A stretch of 64,000 bases of DNA from Pictodentalium vernedei (lineage: Eukaryota > Mollusca > Scaphopoda > Dentaliida > Dentaliidae), in the NCBI GenBank assembly GCA_031216915.1, contig CM062297.1, positions 175,388,356 to 175,452,355 on the forward strand, read 5' to 3'. Made by a program: the position numbers and the translations under genes. The notes under the pieces are model-generated. The model had not been told where the DNA came from, made no database searches, and saw only the letters and a list, made by a program, of their open reading frames with translations. Positions 55,101 to 64,000 of the stretch are shown in pieces. How positions within the stretch are numbered: position 1 is the first letter of the stretch; the number at the start of each line of letters is the position of its first letter.

Positions 55101-55189
55101 TGTCCGTACGATTCAGAAGCCATTTTCGAACCGATTTTCACAAAATTGTGCATACGCAAAGAGGGGCACAATATCTAAAAATGTATCTA

Positions 55190-57500
55190 AGCGGAATTTT
55201 AGATTTAACCCTTATTTCGCAAGAATTGGCAAAAAAAAACCTGCCAAAATTGGGGTTTATGAGCACTTTTTCGAAACGCGTCTTGTAGATATTTTTTAAA
55301 TAGTCATCATTGATAGGCCTGACTGTGACAGTACCATTCATATACAATAGATTTTCGGCAATGCATATGGTAACCCTCCGCAGGCAGCCAAACATCGAAA
55401 TTTTGATGAAATGGGCTGCATTGGGGCCCCCACAGCACCCAAACGGTAGACGAAAGATAAACATAACTTCCTCTATTGGAAGTGGGATTCAACGTGGATC
55501 GTTTTTGTAAGTAATAAGGGTATGCAGAAAACCAAGCGTTAACCCGTTTTGGTCTGGTTAAACTGCAATGCTCAAAAGCTCAAAAATGCATGTTTTCTGT
55601 GGATTTCTCTAAACGAGTCTTGTAGATTTTTCAGAAAAATTGACCACGCGCAGGTCTTGGTGTAACAAAAGAAGCTGCATGGACAAAATACTCCTTTGGG
55701 CATTTGTTAACCCTCCACGGGCTGCTGAATGTCAAAATGGTGATAAAATGGGCTGCTTTTGGACACCAAGAGCACCCAATGGGTACGCCACAAAGAAAAG
55801 TGCCTTCTTTTATCGAGCGTACAATTTATATGGACACATTTTTGTAAGTAGTAAGGATATTCAAAAGTTGAAGTCTTAACCCATTTTGGACAGACTGAAG
55901 AGAGATATCCCTTAAAAGCTTAAAATTCCCATTTTCTGCAGATTTCTCTAAAAACTTCCTGTAGGTTTTCAAGAAAAATTGACTACTCGCAGATCTTTGT
56001 GTGACATTACAAGTTGCATGGACAAAATATTCCGGTGAGTGTTTATTAACCCTCTACAGACTGCCAAGCATCGTAATTTTGTTGAAATGGGCTGTTTTCG
56101 GACACGCACAGTACCCAATGTATACCCAAGAAATAAAAATAATCTCATTTGTTGGAAGTGGAATTTACTGAGGATTATTTTTGTGAGTAATAAGGGTATT
56201 AAAAAAACAAGCGTTAACCCCTTTTGTGGTGCTTAATAGCGATACACATCAAAAGCTTAAAAAAATCATGTTTTTCCTGGATTTCATTACAAAGATCTTG
56301 TAAAGTTTTCAAGAGAAAACGGCCAATGATAGGTCTTGGTGTCACATTACCAGTTGCATGGATAAATTATTTCAGTAAGCATTTGTTAACCCTCCATGGG
56401 ATGCTAAATGTCACAATTTTGAAAAAATAGTCTGTTTTTGGACACCAACAACATCAAATGGGAATGCCACAGAGAAACGTAACTTCTTTTATAGGGCGCC
56501 AAACTGATAGAGAAACATTTTTGTAAGTAATAAGGGTATTAAAAAATCGAGGTCTTAACCCATTTTTGACTGATTAGGAAAATATACCCCTTAAAAGCTT
56601 AAAATTTCAGTTTTCTGTGGATTTCTAAAAAACATTTTAAAGAAAAATTTACCATTCGCAGGTCTGGGAGTGACATTACAAGTTGCATGGACAAAATATT
56701 CCGGTAAGCATTTGTTAACCCTCCAGAGGCTGCCAATCATAGACATTTTGAGAAAATGGTCTGTTCTTGGGCAACTATAACACCCAATGTGTACCTGCGA
56801 GATAAACATAACTTCCTTCATTGGAAGTGGAATTCACCGAGGATAATTTTTGTAAGTAATGAAGGTATTCACAAAACCAAGCATTAGCCCGTTTAGGGCT
56901 GGTTACAGAGTGATACCCCTCAAAAGGTTAAAAAATCATGCTATCCGAGGGTTTCACTAAAAACATCTCGTAGATTTTCAAGAAAAATTGGCAATTCTCA
57001 TCTCTTAGAGTGACATTACAAGTTGCATGTACAAAATATTCCAGTAACCATTTGTTAACCTTATGCAGGTTCTCAAACATCAAAATTTTGATAACATGGG
57101 CTGTGTTTGCGTACACGCAGCACCCAAAGTTAAGTAGAGAGATCAACATAAGTAGAAGTAGAATTCACTGAGAATTATTTTTGGAAGTAATAAGGGTATT
57201 CAAAAAACAACACTTAACCCGTTTTGGGCTGAATAAACAATCATACCCATCAAAAGCTTAAAATTCATGTTCTCCCTGGATTTCTCTGAAAACATCTTGT
57301 AGATTTTAAAGAAAAAATGGCCATTTGCAGTTCTTTCTGTGACATTACAAGTTGCATGGGAAAATATTCCTGTTAGCACTTGTTAACCCTCTACAACCTG
57401 CCAGACATCAATATTTTGGATATAATTGAGATAAAATGGACCATTTTCAAATAGCCACAGCACTTAGTGGGTGTGTGTCAAACAAACATAACTCATTTTG
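55190..57500 (+). repeat. About 336-bp tandem satellite, seven units
   Basis: The marker 'taaccctc' recurs at 55371, 55708, 56047, 56387, 56716, 57056 and 57384, spacings 328-340. Each unit also has 'gtaagtaataagggtatt', 'gtgacattacaagttgcatg' and 'aaaatgggctg'. Units are clearly diverged with small indels. No shared open frame runs through the units. Confidence 0.9.
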
Positions 57501-58290
57501 TCGGTCATTAACTTGTCGGACGACGATATTGATATTAACCCTCTCCACCATTAATGATGGTTTTTACCTTAACATTTTTTTTATCAAACTGAGACGTTTA
57601 AGACTACTTTTCCCACCTTCTCATTGCATCAATAACGGAACTTCAGTGAGACAGTTAAAAACAATTCATCAGACAGTCTGGGGTCATGAAAAATCACGGA
57701 ATCTCATCTGGAAAAGCCATGATTCTCCAGAATCATAAAGTCTAGTTGGATTTAGGATACTGAGTTTTCCACAGTTGTCGGAGGTTTTATGGGCGATTCT
57801 TTCTCAAACTGTTTTAACGCAGGATTGCCAAGTTTCGAAATAATTTTCGGTAAAATACATATTTCAACTGTAGAAATTTTCGGTAAAATCCATTAATTCA
57901 AACTTGAGGCAGCAGTGCTGATTTTCGCAAATTGTACGGTTGTATTGGTGCAACTTCACCAAAGCTGAACTAGTCTATGATAGCAAGAATTGGCTATTTG
58001 TCATAATCAATCATCATTTGCTTGAGGGTAGAACTCAGAGCCTATATTTTAAAATCGAGGGACTATTACTAGGTTAGGGTTGAGAAAAAGGAACTTTTAA
58101 AATCTCACGTGCAGCAACCAGGGACATCGTAACCGTTCAGTCTGACACAAATTGTTCGTTCAAACTCAAAAAAACACTCGCGTGGAAGAGTTGGGTTATA
58201 ATTTTCTCTCATTTTCATAAAAATAGAAAAAATCAACAATTTGTTCTCTTAAATTGCCAATTAATACAACTTAAAATAATCACAAATCTT
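57501..58290. other. Gene-free stretch
   Basis: No exon or family repeat was recognised. A short 'ttttcggtaaaat' block is repeated near 57846 and 57880. Confidence 0.4.
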
Positions 58291-58291
58291 A

Positions 58292-58509
58292 TCTGGAGCC
58301 AATACTATAAAACGTTTATAATTGTATTTTCTATAATTATATTTTCTACCTATATAATTAATATAACTGACTAAAATGAACCATTAGAATTTTAAAAATG
58401 CCAATTTGGCAAATTGCAAGATCTTTGAAAATGCTAATGGTTCATTTTAACCCTTTCAAAGTCATAACTTGAAAATACAATTGTAAAAGTTTATAGTACT
58501 GACCCCTGG
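58292..58509. mobile_element. Foldback MITE, same ends as 14435-14878
   Basis: 'ctggagccaatactataaaa' on the left is mirrored by 'agtttatagtactgacccct' at the right, with 'acaattgtattttc'-type text inside. Inner 'aatgaaccattagaatttta' is mirrored by 'taatggttcatttt'. The right half is better preserved. Confidence 0.7.
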
Positions 58510-58889
58510 ACAGTAAGCTGTAATTTAATATTTCGTATGGTGCGGCCTTTTCGTTCAGTTCTGGAATAGGACCGGTCTTTTGAAAGATGCGGCCCTCACA
58601 ACAAAAGTCAGACCTGTTACATAATGACGCTCAACAGCTCCATGACCATTTGATAAGAGATAATGCAAACTCATTGTAGAGAGGATTTAGTGTAAACAGT
58701 TTCACTGCCATCTTTTAGAAGCATGTTGAATGTGATGTTTTTCTTTCATTTTTCATTTAAGTGAACAAAACAAAGGAGGACAAAACTGACATTTACAACT
58801 CATGAAATCTACTCGGATGTGTGTTGTCCGCATTTATTTTACAACGGCCCGCGAGTTGCTATAAATAAAGAATGCTCAACAAACCGAAA

Positions 58890-59195
58890 AATTTCAAAGG
58901 TTTTCAAGTTCCGACGAGATTTTTATGTAAACAATTACCCTGTGGACTACAGTACAGCCGCCGTGGTTTGGTCACTTTCCACGGGTGGGCAATATTTCCA
59001 CGGATGCAATAATATTAGATTCCAAACACTAATTATAGGAATAATCATCAAAAATTTATTTAATGAAGCACCTGGAACAATCCGGAGCTTCATTAAATAG
59101 AATTTTGCTGATGATGATTTTCATTACCTGGTACACGCATGCGCGAACATCACTGCCCACGTGTGGATTACGATCAATCGACTGCGGTTGTACTG
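58890..59195 (+). repeat. Dispersed repeat, second copy of 48.1-48.4 kb
   Basis: 'tttggtcactttccacgggt', 'gcaatatttccacggatgca' and 'ataatcatcaaa' match the first copy. It lies next to LINE reverse-transcriptase text. Confidence 0.7.
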
Positions 59196-59205
59196 TAATC
59201 GCTGA

Positions 59206-59890
59206 TCACATTTTGAAGAGTATACTGTAATGTCTGTTAAAAATGAATATGCTTATGGTGTATACATTTTTTGTGGCAATGCAAATTGAGTATTTGCAAC
59301 ATATTTTAGTTATTGTGGGCAAAAATAAGTGCCGGGATTGGAAATTCGATTCAGTGTTATTCGTTCTTGTGTTGGGTAAACACCATGACACTTGATGAAG
59401 TGACCCCATGTTGGAAAAATCTTTTACAATCCCATACCTCCTCGTTGTACCATATGCCTTCTCCAGGTCAACGAAGATGGGGAGCTTATGTTCTTTCCAG
59501 GCAAAGGCATTTCTAATAAACGTTTCAAGTCTAACCAAATGATCTACAGTACTTCTCAGACTTCTGAAACCACACTGGACATTCGCGAGGAGATCGTTCG
59601 ACCACAGAAACCCGACAAGTCTGTCGTTGATCATTCCTTCCATGGTTTTCCACAGACATCCGGTCAATGCAATAGGTCTGTAATTACGTGTATTGCAATG
59701 GGCAATGGTCTTTATCGGTCTTTGGAATGGAAATTATTGCTGCTGTTCACCAAGATGGTGGAAACCGACCAGTCACCCACATTTCATCGTAAATTGATAA
59801 CAAACGTTCAAGAGAAGTTTGCGTTGATGTTTCAGAATTTGATAGATTATTCCATCCGGTCCAAAGGCAATATCTTTTGCTTCATGCAAG
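59206..59890 (-). pseudogene. Non-LTR retrotransposon reverse transcriptase fragment
   Basis: In minus sense 'NTRNYRPIALTGCLWKTMEG' (about 59700-59630) is the conserved NYRPI.L....K..E block. It is followed by 'LANVQCGFRSLRSTVDHLVR' (the Q.GF...RST.D.L motif) and 'LPIFVDLEKAYGT', which contains the first catalytic Asp of the palm (F-D-x-x-K-A-Y/F). The YADD motif is lost; the frame degenerates after about 59400. Frame breaks upstream near 59720. Clade not assigned. Confidence 0.82.
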
Positions 59891-59921
59891 GAGTTATTTA
59901 GGACTTATTTTGTTTTGCCGG

Positions 59922-60161
59922 TTAACCCTTTACCTAACCTGAAAAGCAGACGACACTTGCAAAAATAATTCTTGAATAACTAATTTTTTTCATTTTTTGT
60001 CTCAAAAACATAGGTTATGACCCCTCGTTGGAACGAGCTCGACGAGCTCGTTCCAACGAGGGGTCATAACCTATGTTTTTGAGACAAAAAATGAAAATTA
60101 ATTGGCGATTTTTGAGAATAGCGCTGGCCGGTTTGGCCCGTTACGTTAGGTAAAGGGTTAA
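59922..60161. mobile_element. Family-1 TTAA MITE, best-preserved copy
   Basis: TTAA at 59922-59925 and 60158-60161; ends CCCTTTACCTAACCTG and (minus) CCCTTTACCTAACGTAACGG. The centre 59991-60093 is a perfect 103-base palindrome: 51-base arms with a single A at 60042 as centre. Likely the youngest copy in the window. Confidence 0.93.
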
Positions 60162-60370
60162 GTGATGTGTTGAAAGTGTGCTACTTTTTCTATCTTTATT
60201 AGTATTAAATCGAAAACGCACATTTTCTCGTTTTAAACGAATCATTCTGTTTGTTGCTATCACATGTATGACAGTCTTGGCAGATAAGCTGATCGAAATG
60301 TTTATCCGAGGCGACCTCTGACCTTGCATATCATTAACGTTATACATGGCGAATGGGCAATGGGCTTGTT
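60162..60370 (+). repeat. Dispersed repeat shared with 36.4-36.65 kb
   Basis: It begins directly after the MITE's TTAA and aligns with 36432-36650 ('tgttgaaagtgtgctacttt', 'acatgtatgacagtctt'), with about one change per six bases by eye. It suggests the MITE inserted into or at the edge of this repeat. Confidence 0.7.
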
Positions 60371-61290
60371 GCAGGAGGTAATTTGACCTTTTGTTTTCCC
60401 TACTTTTATTTATTTTAACGAATTCTGGATTACAATGTTCTGGAGCAAAACGTTTAAAAAATGTTGAGATTAATTTGTTCGTCTATGTCATAGTTGTGTT
60501 GTTTTCGCTGAGGTATTTTACATTTTACTTTCTTTCTTTATCTTTAATTTTTGGAATACTTTTCCAAATTTGTGTTGTTGAGTGTGTGTTGGTTACGTTT
60601 AGAGACATAAATGTAACAAGAATTTTTGTTTTGTTTGAAGAGTCGTCCTGTTTTCTCCCGATTTATACGTACTTTGTGCAAAGTATTTGCAGATAGTGAC
60701 TTATTAATTTCCAGTTCAGTTTTCTCGCGGTCTTTTACAGCCTGTTAGCAATCATTATCGAACTGTGACTTGGTGAAACGTTTTGTATGTGTCTTACCAA
60801 AATGTTCCAGTTGGTCAGCACTTTCTTCACCTTTCTCCCGTGTGAGTCGTTCGGAACAACGCAAAGAGAAAGTGCCCCAGTTTGCTTTTTAAATTTCCAC
60901 TAGGGCACCCTCTCATCGTCTGCCAGAACCACAATTTTTCAGACAACTGGAAAGTAGTCACTACCGCAAAAGTCAACATCAATCTTTCCAGAAAAGCCTC
61001 GAAGACATGCAATAGTTAGAGTAAGTGTGGTATAAGAACCAGATGCGGGACGTAGGTAAGTGTCTGAGCTATCATTGGACAGACATGAGCCATAGTGTCA
61101 AAGAAGCCCTTCTTTTTGTTGCAACTTTTGGCGTCTTTGTTGTCAGAATACACCTAGATTGCTATGTGTATTAAAATCTATGGCGTTGGACGTTGGTGAC
61201 CCAGTTGTTCATGATTATTCAGTTGAAGGGTTAATTATGGTGAAATGTAATTAGAACATAATGTAACTGTCTTGTCTGAAGTTAGGTGTA
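60371..61290. other. Gene-free stretch
   Basis: A plus frame at 60391-60696 is rich in Phe/Leu/Val from T-rich DNA and looks like chance. The minus frame at 60827-61012 is unrecognised and could be LINE debris. Confidence 0.35.
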
Positions 61291-61299
61291 CAAATGTTC

Positions 61300-61760
61300 C
61301 ACGGACACGAAGATAATTTTCGTCAGCACAGGTGTTATAAGTATAATGCTTAAATCGACAATTCCATTGTACAAAAAAATATATATTCGTTCAACATTGT
61401 TGACATCTTGTGATGTTAATTCATCGTTAATTTCAAGCTCATCGATGCCAGAGAGTTCTCGTGTTCTCATAACTCATTTGCAAGTATTGGGTGTTCCACG
61501 TGGCGAGACCTTTACGTGAATATCGACAATTTTGTCCGTGTTTTTTAGTTTTTAGCCTGGTTTTCTGTTCCGCATTCAATGAGTATTGCCCCTGATCTTA
61601 ATTTTTGACATCTTTCAATGTTTCACCAAACACCTTTGTCTTATAGTTTTTTTCTGATGCGAATGGCGAACGAGTTAAAACTAGGTGTGCCTTTTTGTCT
61701 TCCCCTTCTGCATGCACAATTACGAATCTTGGCCACTTCACTGAAGATTTAATCTTTTCA
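61300..61760 (-). pseudogene. LINE ORF1 (gag-like) remnant
   Basis: In minus sense, over three frames: 'KWPRFVIVHAEGEDKKAHLV' then 'RSPFA' (about 61745-61670), 'QKLRSGAILIECGTENQAKN' (about 61610-61550), 'KVSPRGTPNT' and 'MRTRELSGIDELEINDELTS'. The order WPRFLV...SPFA / KLR.G..L.E / V.PH...N...G..R...L matches ORF1 of I/Nimb-type LINEs as I know them. Frameshifts and stops make it dead. Confidence 0.65.
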
Positions 61761-61769
61761 TATAATCTC

Positions 61770-62890
61770 ATTCTGAGTCAGCGTTAGCATAATGTAATTC
61801 TCGACCATTTTTGACACTTTTTTGTTGTTTTGTGGGGGGTTAAATTATGTTTGTTTTAATTTTGTAGGGTTCGCTGCAAATGCTCCCCACCCCTTATCTG
61901 AGCTCAACTCGGCGATTCCATTTCGAAACCAAGAGCACATTTAAAGGCAGAATACTCAGGCCAGCGTTGACGCATATGTATACCCGTGACTGATTACCTG
62001 CTTCAGCCACGCCACCATGTGGTAATCGATGAACTGTCACACCAGACAAGGAATATCATTATACAAAAGGTTGGTGTTAAAAGACAGTGCATCAAACGTG
62101 AAATCAAATTAAAGACTCAATTTAACAAAGAACAATGACAAAAAGTGTTTTGAATTACAACAGACTGACAGTTAGTTTATCGAGAACTAGATGCCCCGAC
62201 GTGATGTTCATTTGTAGGGCTCCCGATGTATCGAACCGATTAGGATCCAACCATCTGTCTACCATGAAGTAGGCACCAAAGGTAGTATTATTGGATACTA
62301 TCCCCCCAGTAAATTAGGATGCCCAGCCAGGGCCACTGTTTTCCTCAACTACTCATGATCCCGTCATCAATGGCTTTCATATTACGACTCGCGGGAGAAA
62401 AATGTGCCTGGGATAAACAGGTTCGTCCCATATTGGCCTTGCACTGCTTTTTCATATATATCACAGTTAACATGCCCATGTAGGCAGGCCATTCCCCTAT
62501 ACGACACTGGTCACCCGCAGAGTTGGGTATGGTCAAAGGAGATCCAAAAGATTCTCCATCCCCCAAGGTTTATTTATTTATTTATGTATTTATTCAATTA
62601 TTTATATGAGAACTTGAATGAATTATCGGCCCATTTATCGGAGTGAATGTGGGATGGACACGCGGTAAGTTGTACGTTCGTAGCATTTCATAAAACTTAA
62701 CGCTTGAAAAGCTACGAAGCTTAACGAATCCATCCCCACATTCATATCCCTATAAAGCGGCAGATGATTCATTGCGGTTCTTATAATTTAATTCACGGTA
62801 TTTACTTGTTATAATATACCCTGACATCGAGTTTTGAAAACCTCAAACCGACGAATCATATGCAATCAAATCGTAAATCATTGAAGGAAA
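61770..62890. other. Gene-free stretch
   Basis: A short (TTTA) tract is at 62570-62600. A small inverted repeat at about 62640-62745 ('gtgggatgga...aagc' with mirror 'catccccacattcat'). No exon was recognised. Confidence 0.4.
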
Positions 62891-63113
62891 TTAAATTATC
62901 TTTTCCGGCCAGGAACATGATGCGTCATGACGTCATTAAATAGGATAGCTTTCAGTAAATATGTGGGGTAGACCAATCAATATTTTCAACGTGACGGCCC
63001 CGAGGCTGCACGTTGAAAATATTGATTGGTCTACCCTAAATAATGAATATGGACTCTTCTAATTGCTGCCATTGAACTGGTATGGAAGATTCCACTAGAG
63101 TTCAAAGGGTTAA
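62891..63113. mobile_element. TTAA-flanked hairpin MITE (family 3), copy 2
   Basis: The right end TTCAAAGGG-TTAA (63110-63113) and hairpin 'tggggtagaccaatcaatat' with mirror (62962-63036) match 25988-26209. The left outer end has lost CCC, with TTAA at 62891-62894. Confidence 0.8.
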
Positions 63114-64000
63114 GGTTTCTTTCAGAATCTCTGGCTGTATCCTTACCGCACCACAGGTCACAGGTATAAAGCCACGTTTATCCAGTCCTTTATACCCATG
63201 CTGCCAGCATTGCACTACTCCTGAAATCCCAAGTGTAGAGTATCCTTGTTTGAGATCCTATGAGTATGTAATGCTTTCAGCAATGTACACAGTAATGATG
63301 AAGCCTGTCAACGGTAATACTGTTGCCATGGAAATAGACATGCTTTCGAGGAACGAATATCGTTACCTAAAGCACGCATTTTATTATATTATGTATAGAG
63401 TACTGATAAGTACCCAATGAATGCATCATCAAAAATATAGGTTAAGTAGGGCATAAAACGCTGAAGCTGGAGTTAACCTACAGATAGTTTAAATAAATTT
63501 GATATGCCTTACCGTTGGTTCAGTTGACATTCTGATCTGACCAATCTTGTTCCTAATGTTTTAGAAACAGATGGTGCCAGATTGATGTCTAGTTGCCACA
63601 CATGATTTTACTTCCAAAGGCCTTGTTAAAACAAACAGCACAACATAATGTATTTTTCTAAGCCCAAGCCACTTACATACTAAGGCAGAGCACAACGAGT
63701 TTGGAATACGAAGTCGCGCATGAAATACAAGAACAACTCCAATAAGGGTCGCTAAATCCTATCCTCTGTACTCTGTCTGAGTTGTGTTCTCCATTTCTAC
63801 CACGATTAAACCTGAAGCTGATATCTTTAAGGAAACACATCATCTTCGGTGGTCTGTTTGCTTTCTTCCTTGACGCTGTTTTGTGACAAAGCATTTCATT
63901 TACGTCAAAAGGTAAATTAGATGCGTAACCACCAATCAGAGGCGTTCTTACATAATGTTCTTACACGTAGGCCGGATTTCAAGTGTGGTGTATCCAGCAC
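63114..64000. other. Gene-poor window end
   Basis: A strong minus donor-like 'gtaagtgg' at about 63675 follows an open stretch (63894-63680) whose second frame holds a hydrophobic run 'LATLIGVVLVFHA'. No start codon or good acceptor supports it, so a 5' exon of the minus-strand gene is possible but unproven. A plus frame 63082-63420 is unrecognised. Confidence 0.3.

Noticed and set aside
55190-57500. CRISPR-like array
   Set aside because: Units are about 336 bp, diverged throughout and without a short-repeat/unique-spacer pattern; it is a satellite in an animal genome.
63673-63894. First exon with signal peptide for the minus-strand gene
   Set aside because: A good donor exists, but the hydrophobic run is in a frame without a start codon, and the ATG frame is not signal-like. 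Not supported.

Overview
This window reads as intron-rich animal DNA, most likely from a marine lophotrochozoan and probably a mollusc. That is my inference from the AT-rich sequence, widely spaced small exons with GT/AG borders, a dense load of mixed transposons, (TTTA)n-tailed SINEs, LINEs with an RNase H domain, and a repeat ending in a 'cgggggcataaaa'-type tail. There is no operon structure, no bacterial-type gene and no free-standing RNA gene.

The main genic signal is one minus-strand gene whose exons are spread over at least 31 kb and probably 42 kb. In transcription order they are a tentative exon at 43574-43347, a Thr/Ser/Pro-rich exon at 32261-31661, a short extracellular exon at 22974-22806, a transmembrane exon at 11309-11215, and the cytoplasmic-tail exon with the stop codon at 1509-1341. 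Poly(A) signals follow at 1208-1213 and 1174-1179. Splice phases agree at every junction. The product looks like a single-pass, mucin-like cell-surface protein with a cytoplasmic tail of about 58 residues. The family is not recognised.

Most of the remaining sequence is intronic and made of layered mobile elements. These include a deletion-derived LTR retrotransposon with gag/protease remnants (6024-10435, target duplication CAGTG). A 2.9-kb element has about 0.9-kb inverted repeats, AGT...ACT termini and a 6-bp duplication (15334-18198), which resembles a miniature Polinton/Maverick. There is a Tc1-like transposase pseudogene (about 21331-22237), hAT-type elements at 24306-24814 and 24978-26422, and a pogo/Tigger-like MITE at 26479-26914. 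Several TTAA-flanked MITE families each carry a long central hairpin. Many (TTTA)-tailed SINEs have either a tRNA-like or a 5S-rRNA-like head. 5'-truncated LINEs lie at 28123-28508 and 45193-46198, with further LINE RT and ORF1 remnants at 47.5, 48.5, 59.2-59.9 and 61.3-61.8 kb.

By region: 0-12 kb holds the last two exons, MITEs and the LTR element. 12-19 kb holds the Polinton-like element and a SINE. 19-33 kb holds Tc1, exon B, the hAT cluster, LINE/SINE copies and the mucin exon. 33-44 kb holds a large inverted pair, a SINE cluster, nested TTAA elements and the possible upstream exon. 44-64 kb is mostly LINE/SINE/MITE debris plus a roughly 336-bp tandem satellite at 55.2-57.5 kb. The two most unusual features are the Polinton-like element with promoter-like arms and the many near-perfect hairpins that would be transcribed inside the introns of the mucin-like gene.
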